Below, piece after piece: positions 26,603 to 36,226 of a stretch of 64,000 nucleotides of DNA; position 1 is the first letter of the stretch; each line of letters starts with the position of its first letter. The notes beneath the pieces are model-generated. The model saw only the letters and a program-made list of their open reading frames with translations. It made no database searches and was not told where the DNA came from. The stretch lies in contig JAGKWS010000005.1 of assembly GCA_021151685.1 (NCBI GenBank), forward strand, positions 10,598-74,597. Direction: 5' to 3'. The stretch comes from Chitinophagaceae bacterium. Lineage in GTDB: Bacteria > Bacteroidota > Bacteroidia > Chitinophagales > Chitinophagaceae. The position numbers and the translations under genes were made by a program.

Positions 26603-26908
26603 ATGCCGGTTCAATCCACACATTACCTGTTCCTTAGCCTGTTGTTGTTTTCAATAGGCATCATGGGTGCGCTTATGCGGCGCAACGCCATCATCATATT
26701 TATGTGTATTGAGTTAATGCTCAATTCCGTGAATTTGTTGCTCGTATCATTCTCCAAAATGTATACCGATATCAATGCGCAGCTTTTTGTATTCTTCATT
26801 ATGGTGGTAGCTGCAGCCGAGGTGGCTGTGGGGCTGGCCGTTATTGTAATGATGTATCGTAAGGTGCACTCGGTCGATATCAATATACTCAACAGGTTAA
26901 AACACTAA
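26603..26908 (+). CDS. nuoK: NADH-quinone oxidoreductase subunit K
   Basis: 101 residues, the usual NuoK size, with three transmembrane helices. Membrane acidic residues are in IFMCIELMLNSVN and in AAAEVAVGLAVIV; both Glu are part of the proton-transfer path. It lies 37 bp after nuoJ and 14 bp before nuoL. Confidence 0.97.
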   Translation: MPVQSTHYLFLSLLLFSIGIMGALMRRNAIIIFMCIELMLNSVNLLLVSFSKMYTDINAQLFVFFIMVVAAAEVAVGLAVIVMMYRKVHSVDINILNRLKH

Positions 26909-26922
26909 TTTCTTAAACATAA

Positions 26923-28839
26923 ATGTCCGCATTAGCGGGCCAGGTTCGTATGGCAAACCTTGCTTATCTAATACCGCTATTTCCGCTGATAGGGTTTCTT
27001 ATCAACGGTATTTTCTGGAAATCGATGCCTAAATCGCTGGGTGGCGCAATAGGTACCGTAGCTATTCTGGCTTCCTTCATAGTGTCTCTGGGCATATTCT
27101 TCGAGGTGAAGAGTGCCGCATTTCACGGGCCGGTAGTGGTTCACCTGTTCGATTTTATTCAATCAGGCACCCTCCGTATACCGTTCGCCTTTCAGGTAGA
27201 TGCACTTTCGGCCTTGTTCCTGCTCATAATAACAGGCGTGGGTACACTCATACACGTATATTCTACCTCCTATATGCATCACGACGAGGGTATGGTTCGC
27301 TACTTTGCCTACCTCAACCTCTTCGTATTCTCTATGTTGCTGCTGGTATTGGGTGCCAACTACCTCATTATGTTCATCGGTTGGGAGGGTGTAGGTCTCT
27401 GCTCTTACCTCCTTATTGGTTTCTGGTTCAAAAATCGCGACTATACCAATGCTGCCAAAAAAGCATTCATCATGAACCGTATTGGTGACCTCGGCTTTCT
27501 GGTGGGCATGATGCTGGTTATCTTCAATTATGGTACCCTTACTTATCAAGACTTCTTTGGCACACTGAAAGCAGGTGTTACACCAAACCTTGGTTCCGTA
27601 AACACATGGATTGCACTTTGCTTTTTTATTGGTGCTACCGGTAAGAGTGCGCAAATACCCCTGTACACTTGGTTGCCAGATGCTATGGCGGGTCCCACAC
27701 CGGTATCGGCACTCATACATGCTGCTACCATGGTTACCGCAGGTATCTATATGATAGCACGTAGCGGTGCATTGTATAGCCTTACACCCGGCGTACTGAA
27801 TGTTGTGGCTATCATAGGTTTGTTTACTGCACTGTTTGCAGCCACCATTGCTATTCGCCAGTACGACATCAAGAAGGTACTCGCCTACTCTACCGTTAGC
27901 CAACTGGGCTTTATGTTCCTGGCACTGGGTGTAGGTGCCTATACTACGGCAGTATTCCACGTTATGACGCATGCCTTCTTTAAAGCCTTGTTGTTCCTTG
28001 GTTCTGGTAGTGTTATTCATGCTATGGGTGGCGAGCAAGATATTCGTAAAATGGGTGGTTTGGGCAAACATATGCGCACCACTCAGGCTACCTTCCTTAT
28101 AGGCTGTCTGGCCATATCGGGTGTACCTGGTCTTTCCGGGTTCTTCTCTAAAGACGAAATTCTGGCCAATGCATTCGGCTATAGTCCTGTACTTTGGGTA
28201 TTCGGTGTGCTGGCCGCAATGATGACGGCATTCTACATGTTCCGTCTCTACTTTCTTACATTCAGCGGCAGCTTCCGCGGTACCGAAGAACAACACCATC
28301 ACCTGCACGAGAGCCCTGCAGCAATGACTATTCCACTTATAGTATTGGCAATAGCTTCAGTTGTGGGTGGGTATGTAGGTTTGCCACCGGTTATGAGCCA
28401 TCACAATACATTTGCTTCCTACCTCAGCCCTGTAGTTTCCAACTTTGGCTTGCACCATTTGTCGCACACTACCGAGTGGGCTCTTATGGGTGTTTCTGTC
28501 ATTGTATCTGTAGTAATGATAGGTGTAGCTTACTCTGTTACCAAAACACCAAACTTTGCAGAGAGCACTGGATTAGCCAAACTGCTTGAGAACAAATGGT
28601 ATGTAGATGAAATATACGATGCTATTATAGTTCGTCCACTGGCGGGCTTGTCTACACTGCTGGACAAATATGCAGAGCGCGACGGCATAGATGGCCTTGT
28701 GAACGGTGTGGGCAAAACAGTACGTTGGGGTAGCGAGCGTTTGCGCTTGTTACAGTCTGGTCAGGTTGGGTTTTACATATTCACTATGGTTATGGGCATT
28801 ATAGTATTGTTCATGATTAGCTTTTTTGGCGTAAAATAA
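26923..28839 (+). CDS. nuoL: NADH-quinone oxidoreductase subunit L
   Basis: 638 residues from ATG 26923; ATG 26950 (MANLAYLIPLFPL) would give 629 and is equally good. An antiporter-like subunit with about 16 helices. It has WEGVGLCSYLLIGFWF with the conserved Glu, GKSAQIPLYTWLPDAMAGPTPVSALIHAATMV with Lys and His of the half-channel, then HAFFKALLFLGSGSV. The lateral helix and final membrane anchor are present near the C-terminus (FYIFTMVMGIIVLF). It forms the distal proton pump of complex I. Confidence 0.97.
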   Translation: MSALAGQVRMANLAYLIPLFPLIGFLINGIFWKSMPKSLGGAIGTVAILASFIVSLGIFFEVKSAAFHGPVVVHLFDFIQSGTLRIPFAFQVDALSALFLLIITGVGTLIHVYSTSYMHHDEGMVRYFAYLNLFVFSMLLLVLGANYLIMFIGWEGVGLCSYLLIGFWFKNRDYTNAAKKAFIMNRIGDLGFLVGMMLVIFNYGTLTYQDFFGTLKAGVTPNLGSVNTWIALCFFIGATGKSAQIPLYTWLPDAMAGPTPVSALIHAATMVTAGIYMIARSGALYSLTPGVLNVVAIIGLFTALFAATIAIRQYDIKKVLAYSTVSQLGFMFLALGVGAYTTAVFHVMTHAFFKALLFLGSGSVIHAMGGEQDIRKMGGLGKHMRTTQATFLIGCLAISGVPGLSGFFSKDEILANAFGYSPVLWVFGVLAAMMTAFYMFRLYFLTFSGSFRGTEEQHHHLHESPAAMTIPLIVLAIASVVGGYVGLPPVMSHHNTFASYLSPVVSNFGLHHLSHTTEWALMGVSVIVSVVMIGVAYSVTKTPNFAESTGLAKLLENKWYVDEIYDAIIVRPLAGLSTLLDKYAERDGIDGLVNGVGKTVRWGSERLRLLQSGQVGFYIFTMVMGIIVLFMISFFGVK

Positions 28840-28934
28840 ATGATATGCCGGTGCAGTACCAGTTGATGAAACAACAAACTCATCAATCGTGCTATACCGG
28901 ATTTTTGAAATAAACTTTTTTTGATTAAAACAGT

Positions 28935-30374
28935 ATGGTCCTGTTATTTCTAATACTCGTTCCGCTGTTGTCTGGCATATTGTCCTTTGCCATCAAAGGG
29001 AATGGTGCCAAAACACTGGGAGTAGTCAGCTCTATGATCACCCTGCTCTTGTCGGCATGGGTGAGCGGTACCAATTTTAAGGAGTCAGTATCGTGGCAGC
29101 ACGACTGGATACCCATGTTGGGTACACAGCTCAGCTTGCTTGGCGATGGGCTCAGCAGCATGTTATGTCTGCTTACCGGCATTGTTACTATGGTAGTGAT
29201 GTTGGTAAACCTCAACAAAGACGTAGAGAAGCCCGGCTCTTTCGTAGGGTTCCTGCTCTTGTCTCAGGCTGGCCTTATGGGCGTGTTCCTTGCGCTGGAT
29301 GCGTTGCTGTTCTACGTATTCTGGGAGCTTGCGCTCATACCCGTCTACTTCCTTTGCTCGCAGTGGGGTGGCGAAAAGCGTATAGCCGTAACGTTCAAGT
29401 TCTTTGTATATACCTTCCTCGGTAGCTTGATGCTGCTGGCTGCACTCATATACCTGTCGCTGCAAAGCCCCGGTATGAGCAGCTACTCGTGGAACGATAT
29501 AGTGCGTGCAGGTTCTTCATTACCAGCCTCTACACAACAATGGCTGTTCTGGCTGGTATTTATTGCATTCGCCATCAAAATGCCTATTTTCCCCTTCCAC
29601 ACATGGCAGCCCGATGCCTATGAGCAATCTCCTACACCGGTAACCATTATGCTGAGTGCGCTGATGGTGAAGATGGGCCTGTTTGCCGTAATGCGTTGGT
29701 TGCTACCTGTATTGCCACAGGGCGTAGTGTATTGGGGTACTACAGTAAAAATGTTGTCAGTTATCGGCATCGTATACGCATCGGTATTGGCTATGGCCCA
29801 AACCGACATCAAGCGTCTTGTTGCCTACTCGTCTATAGCGCACATGGGTCTTATGAGTGCCGTAATGTTCAACTACAGTGTGGTGGGTATGCACGGCGTT
29901 ATTGTGCAAATGTTCAACCACGGTATCAACATTACCGGTATGTGGCTCATTGTAAGCATGATAGAAGACCGCTGGGGCACACGAGATATGAACAAACTGG
30001 GTGGTATGGCTATAACCGCACCACGCATGGCTATTGCTCTGGTTATTATTGCATTTGCCAACATTGCCTTGCCACTCACCAGTGGGTTTGTTGGCGAGTT
30101 CATGTTGTTCAATGGTTTGTTCTATGGCGATGGTAGTGCGGCACAGGTTGGCACTATGGTGGTAGCTGGTCTTGGTGTGATACTGGGTGCCGTATACACG
30201 CTGAACATGGTACAACGCGTAGCCTTTGGCAACGCAGTAGAAATGACCTCTGACTCGCGCGACCTCTCGGCCAACGAATATGCCGGTATCGCTATCATTA
30301 TCAGCATCATATTGTATCTGGGTGTGTACCCCAAGCCCCTGCTTGACCTCACAGCCAGTATGATAGCTCAGTAA
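28935..30374 (+). CDS. nuoM: NADH-quinone oxidoreductase subunit M
   Basis: 479 residues, about 14 helices. It contains YVFWELALIPVYFL with the conserved Glu, AIKMPIFPFHTWQPDAYEQSPTPVTIMLSALMVKMG with the central Lys, and AYSSIAHMGL. This is the second antiporter-like proton pump. A 95-bp spacer separates it from nuoL. Confidence 0.97.
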   Translation: MVLLFLILVPLLSGILSFAIKGNGAKTLGVVSSMITLLLSAWVSGTNFKESVSWQHDWIPMLGTQLSLLGDGLSSMLCLLTGIVTMVVMLVNLNKDVEKPGSFVGFLLLSQAGLMGVFLALDALLFYVFWELALIPVYFLCSQWGGEKRIAVTFKFFVYTFLGSLMLLAALIYLSLQSPGMSSYSWNDIVRAGSSLPASTQQWLFWLVFIAFAIKMPIFPFHTWQPDAYEQSPTPVTIMLSALMVKMGLFAVMRWLLPVLPQGVVYWGTTVKMLSVIGIVYASVLAMAQTDIKRLVAYSSIAHMGLMSAVMFNYSVVGMHGVIVQMFNHGINITGMWLIVSMIEDRWGTRDMNKLGGMAITAPRMAIALVIIAFANIALPLTSGFVGEFMLFNGLFYGDGSAAQVGTMVVAGLGVILGAVYTLNMVQRVAFGNAVEMTSDSRDLSANEYAGIAIIISIILYLGVYPKPLLDLTASMIAQ

Positions 30375-30451
30375 AGTGTATTAAAAATAAATTTGTAACC
30401 ATCTGTATGCCTGGCATACAAGAATAAAAAGCCTCCTTAGAGGTTTGAGTT

Positions 30452-31840
30452 ATGAAAGCAATCATTGCTACAACAATTTGCGGTGTCATCATGATGTTTG
30501 CCTCGGTAATGGTAAACAACAAAAAGAGCATTGCCACAATCGCAACGTTGCTCTTCGCCGTGTTGCTCGGAATCAACGTATGGGATCTCTCTACCACATC
30601 GGTATCAGACCCCGGCAAAAATGTATTCTTCAACGGAATGCTGCGTGTAGAGCATTATTCGGCGTGGTTCAATACGCTGATGACCGGCTGTACCCTTTTG
30701 TATGCACTGCTGATGGCTGGTGAAATACGAAAAGTAGGGGCACATGTGGGCGAGTATTTTGCACTCATCTTCTTTATGCTTTGTGGTTTGTACCTCTTAT
30801 CATCTTACAACAATCTGCTGATGATGTTCCTGGGCATAGAAATACTGTCTATACCACAATACATACTTGCCGGTTCTGATAAACGCAACCTGAAGAGCAG
30901 CGAAGCTTCGCTGAAGTACTTCCTGATGGGTTCTTTTACTACGGGTATTCTGCTGATGGGTATTGCGCTTTTGTATGGTGCAGCCCGCAGTTTCGAGATT
31001 GGCAACCTTGCTGCCATGCTGCATTCCGATGGGTTGAACCCGCTGGCTCTGGCAGGCATCATGTTTGTCATGATTGCTTTTGCATTCAAAGTATCTGCTG
31101 CCCCCATGCACATGTGGACACCCGATGTGTATGATGGTTCACCCACACCCTTTACAGCCTACATGTCTACGGTGGTAAAGGCTGCTGCATTCTTTGCATT
31201 CCTCCGCTTGTTCAATGTATCATTCAACAACCTGAGCGCACACTGGACATTGGTATTGGCAGTCATCACCGCAGCTACTCTGTTGGTAGGCAATGTTACT
31301 GCGGTATTCCAGCAGAGTGTAAAACGTATGCTGGCCTACTCTTCTATTGCGCAGGCGGGCTTCATGCTCTTTGCTGTATTGGCGGTTAATAGCTTTGCAT
31401 GGCAGGGCATCATTATCTACGCAGTTGCCTACAGTGTTGCTACCATTGGCCTGTTTGCAGTACTGGTAAAAATGAAAGACTACACTTATGATGGTTTCAA
31501 TGGTCTGGCAAAGAAAGACCCAATGCTGGCATTTGTTACCACCATATTCTTGTTCTCTTTGGCCGGTATTCCACTTACAGGTGGCTTCATGGCAAAGTAC
31601 TATGTATTGTTGGCGGTGGTGCAACAGGGACAACTTATGTGGTTGGTTATATTCGCCCTGCTGATGGCTGCTATCAGTGTCTATTACTACTTCCGCGTTA
31701 TTATGGCCATGTACTTCAAACCCGGCACACCCGAAATGAGTTCTCCGGTAACAGTCGGCGACCGTGTGATGTTGGTGATTACTTGTACCATCATCATCTT
31801 GTTGGGTATTGCACCACAGCTATTCCTTACCAATGTATAA
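30452..31840 (+). CDS. nuoN: NADH-quinone oxidoreductase subunit N
   Basis: 462 residues, about 14 helices. It has MMFLGIEILSIPQYILAG with the conserved Glu, FKVSAAPMHMWTPDVYDGSPTPFTAYMSTVVKAA with the Lys, and AYSSIAQAGFML. This is the third antiporter-like subunit and the last gene of the operon. A bidirectional terminator follows 21 bp after the stop. Confidence 0.97.
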   Translation: MKAIIATTICGVIMMFASVMVNNKKSIATIATLLFAVLLGINVWDLSTTSVSDPGKNVFFNGMLRVEHYSAWFNTLMTGCTLLYALLMAGEIRKVGAHVGEYFALIFFMLCGLYLLSSYNNLLMMFLGIEILSIPQYILAGSDKRNLKSSEASLKYFLMGSFTTGILLMGIALLYGAARSFEIGNLAAMLHSDGLNPLALAGIMFVMIAFAFKVSAAPMHMWTPDVYDGSPTPFTAYMSTVVKAAAFFAFLRLFNVSFNNLSAHWTLVLAVITAATLLVGNVTAVFQQSVKRMLAYSSIAQAGFMLFAVLAVNSFAWQGIIIYAVAYSVATIGLFAVLVKMKDYTYDGFNGLAKKDPMLAFVTTIFLFSLAGIPLTGGFMAKYYVLLAVVQQGQLMWLVIFALLMAAISVYYYFRVIMAMYFKPGTPEMSSPVTVGDRVMLVITCTIIILLGIAPQLFLTNV

Positions 31841-31861
31841 TCATCACTCGCTTTTATACAC

Positions 31862-31896
31862 CGAAGCCCACCTGTACGGTGGGCTTCGTTATTTTA
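31862..31896. terminator. Bidirectional terminator ending the nuo operon
   Basis: 11-bp perfect stem (31862-31872 / 31878-31888) with a TGTAC loop and a T-rich tail on the plus side. It lies between nuoN and the convergent Nudix gene. Confidence 0.85.
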
Positions 31897-31908
31897 CATC
31901 TATGTTGT

Positions 31909-32322
31909 CTATAAGCGTTTCAGCACCATTTGCAGCATCTCCATCTGGTCGAATGCCAAAGCTGTAATGTCTTTTATCGGCACCCATACTGCCTCTGCCG
32001 CATCGTCGGCTCCCTTTACTGGTTGGGGTTCATCTATCAGGGCATAGTACACTACTGTTATAGTGCGTCCGCGGGTGTCGCGGCCGGGTTTGCCAAAAGT
32101 GTACAACTGCTCCATAGCAGCCACACGCAACCCTGTTTCTTCTTTCAGCTCACGTATTGCCGCATCTTCCAAATCTTCGTCGTCTTCTACAAATCCTCCG
32201 GGTATAGCCCACATACCCTCATAAGGTGGAAATCTTCGCTTTATAACCAGTATCTCTCTTTCATTGGCTGGGCCTGCCAGCACAATGGCATCGGCAGCTA
32301 CTTTTATATTTTGTTTCAGCAT
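31909..32322 (-). CDS. Nudix hydrolase
   Basis: 137 residues. The full Nudix box G-x5-E-x7-REUxEExGU is present as GGFVEDDEDLEDAAIRELKEETGL read in order (about residues 42-65). The upstream AIPGG strand is also typical. The opening KVAADAIVLAG and ILVIKRRFPPYEGMW resemble the ADP-ribose pyrophosphatase/ADP-sugar branch, so hydrolysis of a nucleoside diphosphate derivative is likely, but the substrate is not certain. It is a single gene convergent with the nuo operon. Confidence 0.9.
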   Translation of the reverse strand: MLKQNIKVAADAIVLAGPANEREILVIKRRFPPYEGMWAIPGGFVEDDEDLEDAAIRELKEETGLRVAAMEQLYTFGKPGRDTRGRTITVVYYALIDEPQPVKGADDAAEAVWVPIKDITALAFDQMEMLQMVLKRL

Positions 32323-32534
32323 GTCTTATCTATTTATCCACGTGTCTGTTGTATGCCAAAGTAACAGAACATTCTCATCAAAGTGGCGCAAGAGTAGCAT
32401 ACGGCCACCAATTACCATCTGAAATTTGCGAAAAAGAACTGCTCTGCATACACTACAAAGGATAGCAAAAACATCTTTATTGGCACCACAGCCAAAAAAC
32501 AAAAAGAAAACTGCCGATATGCCCCCTATTTGAT

Positions 32535-32542
32535 TATTTTTG
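32535..32542 (+). promoter_or_regulatory. -7 box (TATTTTTG) for the E2 acyltransferase gene
   Basis: Exact TAnnTTTG 32 bp before the ATG at 32575. No TTG at 19 bp. Confidence 0.4.
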
Positions 32543-32574
32543 CAGCGTTTTCATAAAATATACATTAATATACT

Positions 32575-33891
32575 ATGGCCATAGTGGACGTTGTAATGCC
32601 CAAAATGGGTGAAAGCATAATGGAAGCCACCGTGCTGAAATGGCACAAGAAACCAGGCGATACCGTGAAAATGGATGAAACCCTGCTGGATATTGCTACC
32701 GACAAGGTAGACAGCGAAGTTCCGTCAACCGCTGCGGGCGTTGTTACCGAAATCTTGTGCAAGGAGAATGACGTGATACCTGTTGGTGCCGTTATTGCTC
32801 GTATAGATGCAGGTGGTGCATCTGCAGTCGCTCCGCAACCAGTAGCAGCCCAGCCTGCACCTGTAGCAGCAGCACCTGTACAGCATGCCGCACCAGCCGC
32901 ACCGGTTGCCATGGCAGAGCCTGTGGGCAATCGTTTCTACTCGCCCCTGGTACTGAATATTGCCGGCAAAGAAGGCATCAGTATGGCCGAGCTGGAGCGT
33001 ATACCCGGCACCGGCAACGAAGGCCGTGTAACTAAGAAAGACATTTTGGCTTGGGTAGCCAACCGCTCGTCAATGCCTGCACCAGTTGCCGCACCGGCAC
33101 AGGCACCAGTAGCTGCGCCTGTAGTAGCTGCACCTGTGGCAACAGCACCGGCACCAGCAGCACCATCGGTAGTAGGTGGCAATGTAGAAATCATAGAAAT
33201 GGACCGCATGAGGAAACTCATTGCCGACCATATGGTACGCAGCAAGGCTACTTCGCCACATGTTACCAGCTTCACAGAGGCCGATGTAACCAACATTGTG
33301 AAGTGGCGCGAGAAGATGAAAACGCCATTCGAAAAGAAATATGGCGAAAAAATCACCTTCACTCCCATTTTCTTCGAGGCCATTGTTAATTGCATCCGCA
33401 AGTATCCAATGATCAACTGTAGCCTTGATGGATACAACATCATTCTGAAGAAAGATATCAACATAGGTATGGCTACTGCATTGCCATCTGGCAACCTGAT
33501 TGTACCTGTAATAAAGAGCGCAGAAACCAAAAACTTGTTGGGCCTTACACGCGATGTAAACAATCTGGCCAACGCTGCCCGCAATAACAAACTGAAGGCA
33601 GACGACACACAGGGTGGCACATTCACTGTTACCAATGTAGGTACTTTTGGTAGTCTGATGGGTACACCAATCATCAACCAACCACAAGTGGCTATCCTTG
33701 CACTGGGTGCTATCAAAAAACGCCCTGTAGTAATGGAAACAGAGGCTGGCGATGTAATTGCCATCCGCCACATGATGTACCTGTCGCTAAGCTACGACCA
33801 CCGTATTGTAGACGGCTCTCTGGGTGCCAGCTTCCTTACAGCTGTTGCCAACGAGCTGGAAGCATTCGACATCAATCGTCCTTTGCTCTGA
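32575..33891 (+). CDS. 2-oxo acid dehydrogenase E2 component (dihydrolipoamide acyltransferase)
   Basis: 438 residues in the usual E2 order. A lipoyl domain covers residues 1-80, with the lipoylated Lys44 in TDKVDSE. An Ala/Pro linker is followed by the peripheral-subunit-binding domain (about 122-165, NEGRVTKKDIL), then a second Ala/Pro linker. The catalytic domain (about 200-438) has His409 in YDHRIVDG. The enzyme moves an acyl group from lipoate to CoA in a 2-oxo acid dehydrogenase complex. A single lipoyl domain and the motif set point to the branched-chain or acetyl type rather than sucB, but which complex is not resolved. No E1 or E3 gene is adjacent. Confidence 0.93.
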   Translation: MAIVDVVMPKMGESIMEATVLKWHKKPGDTVKMDETLLDIATDKVDSEVPSTAAGVVTEILCKENDVIPVGAVIARIDAGGASAVAPQPVAAQPAPVAAAPVQHAAPAAPVAMAEPVGNRFYSPLVLNIAGKEGISMAELERIPGTGNEGRVTKKDILAWVANRSSMPAPVAAPAQAPVAAPVVAAPVATAPAPAAPSVVGGNVEIIEMDRMRKLIADHMVRSKATSPHVTSFTEADVTNIVKWREKMKTPFEKKYGEKITFTPIFFEAIVNCIRKYPMINCSLDGYNIILKKDINIGMATALPSGNLIVPVIKSAETKNLLGLTRDVNNLANAARNNKLKADDTQGGTFTVTNVGTFGSLMGTPIINQPQVAILALGAIKKRPVVMETEAGDVIAIRHMMYLSLSYDHRIVDGSLGASFLTAVANELEAFDINRPLL

Positions 33892-33905
33892 ACATAACCA
33901 AATAA

Positions 33906-33953
33906 CATAAATAGAGAAGCCCGCTGCAATCGCAACGGGCTTCTCTATTTATG
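33906..33953. terminator. Long bidirectional terminator hairpin
   Basis: 18-bp perfect stem (33906-33923 / 33936-33953) around a 12-nt loop, between the E2 gene and the convergent scoB gene. Both sides are A/T-rich. Confidence 0.85.
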
Positions 33954-33970
33954 CTTTGAAACAGAAATAA

Positions 33971-34627
33971 TTATACCGTCATTTCCTTCACATTGGGCGA
34001 TATAACCAGACGACCTGCAGTTTTAGCCTTTATCTCATCTATAGTAACACCCGGTGCATACTCTATCAGGCTAAAGCCCTCGGGTGTAATGTCGAAAACG
34101 CCAAGGTCAGACACTACCTTTTTTACACAACCCACACCTGTAAGCGGCAACGTACAGGCTGGCAGTAATTTGCTTTCTCCCTTTGGGTTGGTGTGCTGCA
34201 TAGCTACAATTATGTTTTTGGCAGCAGCTACAAGGTCCATGGCACCACCCATGCCCTTCACCATCTTGTTGGGTATCTTCCAGTTGGCTATGTCGCCATT
34301 ATCAGCCACTTCCATGGCACCCAGCACGGTAAGGTCTACCTTGCCGGCACGTATCATGCCAAAGCTCATAGCACTATCAAAAAATACCGAACCCGGTACT
34401 GTGGTAATGGTTTGTTTACCTGCATTTATGAGGTCGGGGTCTTCTTCACCCTCCCACGGAAACGGACCCATACCCAGCAAGCCATTTTCGCTTTGCAAAA
34501 CCACATCTACACCCTGTGGTATATAGTTGGCTACCAATGTTGGTATGCCTATTCCCAAATTCACATAATAGCCATCCTTCAGTTCGGTGGCTATTCGTGC
34601 AGCTATTTGTTCTTTATTCAGTGCCAT
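33971..34627 (-). CDS. scoB: 3-oxoacid CoA-transferase subunit B
   Basis: 218 residues of the family I CoA-transferase beta subunit. GYYVNLGIGIPTLVANY opens the domain, and SENGLLGMGP contains the catalytic Glu that forms the CoA thioester intermediate. The enzyme moves CoA between succinyl-CoA and a 3-oxo acid such as acetoacetate. It is the second gene of a two-gene operon, 68 bp downstream of scoA. Confidence 0.93.
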   Translation of the reverse strand: MALNKEQIAARIATELKDGYYVNLGIGIPTLVANYIPQGVDVVLQSENGLLGMGPFPWEGEEDPDLINAGKQTITTVPGSVFFDSAMSFGMIRAGKVDLTVLGAMEVADNGDIANWKIPNKMVKGMGGAMDLVAAAKNIIVAMQHTNPKGESKLLPACTLPLTGVGCVKKVVSDLGVFDITPEGFSLIEYAPGVTIDEIKAKTAGRLVISPNVKEMTV

Positions 34628-34695
34628 AAAGGTTCTTATTGCCCGGTGTGGTTACCGGTATTTTGAAATAATGTTAATTGCCCTAAAGCGAGGTT

Positions 34696-35400
34696 TTACG
34701 CCTGTGTACGCTTTCTCACCGTACGCTGCTCTATGCGTTTTTCATATACCTCGCCCTTAAAAATGCGATGCACATAAATACCTGGCACATGTATATGGTT
34801 AGGGTCCAGCTCGCCTGCAGGTACCAACTCTTCTACCTCAGCAATGGTAACTTTACCAGCCATGGCCATCATGGGGTTAAAGTTGCGGGCGGTATCCTTA
34901 AATATCAGGTTGCCCATAGTGTCACCCTTCCAAGCCTTTACAATGGCATAGTCGGCATCAAAAGCATGCTCCAGCAGGTAGGTATTTCCATTGAACTCGC
35001 GGGTTTCTTTGCCCTCAGCTACCTCAGTGCCCACACCTGCCAGCAGGTATACTGCCGGCATACCATAACCGGCCGCCATGCAGCGGGTAGCCAGTGTGCC
35101 CTGTGGTATCAGTTCTACCTCCAATTCTCCACTCAGCAACTGGCGTTCAAATTCTGCATTTTCGCCCACATAAGACGATATCATCTTTTTCACCTGCCTG
35201 CCCTGCAACAACAGCCCTATGCCAAAGTTGTCTACCCCTGCATTGTTCGATATGCAGGTAAGGTTGTTTACACCCATTTTCACAAGGGCTGCAATACAGT
35301 TCTCTGGTATGCCACACAGGCCAAAACCGCCCAGCATCAGGGTAGCACCCGATGGTATATCCTGCACGGCCACATCGGCACCTGCTACTACTTTATTCAT
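34696..35400 (-). CDS. scoA: 3-oxoacid CoA-transferase subunit A
   Basis: 234 residues from ATG 35400 (MNKVVAGADVAVQDI); an ATG 54 bp upstream in frame adds an unlikely extension. The typical alpha-subunit glycine-rich GATLMLGGFGLCGIPE binds CoA, followed by NNAGVDNFGIGLLL. It pairs with the beta subunit encoded next to form the active heteromer for ketone-body or acetoacetate activation. Confidence 0.93.
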   Translation of the reverse strand: MNKVVAGADVAVQDIPSGATLMLGGFGLCGIPENCIAALVKMGVNNLTCISNNAGVDNFGIGLLLQGRQVKKMISSYVGENAEFERQLLSGELEVELIPQGTLATRCMAAGYGMPAVYLLAGVGTEVAEGKETREFNGNTYLLEHAFDADYAIVKAWKGDTMGNLIFKDTARNFNPMMAMAGKVTIAEVEELVPAGELDPNHIHVPGIYVHRIFKGEVYEKRIEQRTVRKRTQA

Positions 35401-35504
35401 TGTATATAGATTTATGTGCGAATTTAACGAAAAAAGCAGGGCGTATACAGGCAAAAAAGTACTCCGCAGCCCCCTACGTAGGGTTTAACAAAACATAGAA
35501 CCAT

Positions 35505-36173
35505 TCACCGTCTGATAAGTACCCTAACACCTACCGGCACAAGGCTGTACAATTCGTCCATATCCTTGTTTTTCAGGGCTATGCAGCCATCTGTCCACCC
35601 CACCCCGTTCTCTATCATATCATCTCCTCCCTTCCATACACCATGTATGCCCACATCGCCGCCGGGTTCGGCATTAGGAGGTATGGTACCACGTCGTTTC
35701 AGCAGCTCGAACCGAATCATGGACGAATCGTTCGGATAGTCTATGTGCATAAACCGGTTGTATCGACCACTGATGTGTTTATTGTCTATCCGGTACCAAC
35801 CCTCTGGTGTGCGTCTGTCGCCCTTCATCATCTTGTTCTCCATAGGGCGTGGGCCAAAAACCACCTTATAAGAGCGCACTTTAGCACGTCGATAAAAGAC
35901 ATCCAACACATAACGCGACTTGGTGATAACCACCAGCAAGTGTTGTGGGTCCAGCGTATCGGCCTTCAGCGGCACATTCAGGCGGGCTACAGGGCGCAAC
36001 ACACTCGTCTCTATTACTCTGCGCCCATTCAGCATGTACTGTATGGTACGTACAGTTTCACCATTCGCATTGCGATCTTCCTTCAGTACACGTACATCGG
36101 TAGGGGTAGTTTGCGCTACAACATGCGGGGCAAAATGGGGTGCAAAAAGCAGTACCAGCCATATTGCCAGCAT
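35505..36173 (-). CDS. L,D-transpeptidase (YkuD) family protein
   Basis: 222 residues from ATG 36173, giving a signal peptide (MLAIWLVLLFAPHFAPHVVAQ); the longer frame begins with TTG. The YkuD domain starts at LLVVITKSRYVLDVFYRRAKVRSYKVVFG, followed by RRTPEGWYRI. The active-site region has the His in VGIHGVWKG and the Cys in GWTDGCIAL; the usual SxGCxR appears as TDGCIA, so the Ser is Thr and the Arg is absent. It probably crosslinks peptidoglycan stem peptides or attaches proteins in the periplasm. It lies 53 bp downstream of another exported-protein gene on the same strand. Confidence 0.88.
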   Translation of the reverse strand: MLAIWLVLLFAPHFAPHVVAQTTPTDVRVLKEDRNANGETVRTIQYMLNGRRVIETSVLRPVARLNVPLKADTLDPQHLLVVITKSRYVLDVFYRRAKVRSYKVVFGPRPMENKMMKGDRRTPEGWYRIDNKHISGRYNRFMHIDYPNDSSMIRFELLKRRGTIPPNAEPGGDVGIHGVWKGGDDMIENGVGWTDGCIALKNKDMDELYSLVPVGVRVLIRR

Positions 36174-36226
36174 TCTGGTATGGTTTTGATACCTACCAAT
36201 ACTGCAAATACCTTCGGCTACACTTG

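Noticed and set aside
27163..28308. 381-codon open frame on the minus strand inside nuoL
   Set aside because: Antisense shadow of a clear antiporter-like subunit; the product is Cys- and His-rich without recognisable motifs.
35472..35483. 12-bp palindrome CCCTACGTAGGG between scoA and the L,D-transpeptidase gene
   Set aside because: Too short and without a T tract for a terminator call; no repeat elsewhere was noticed.
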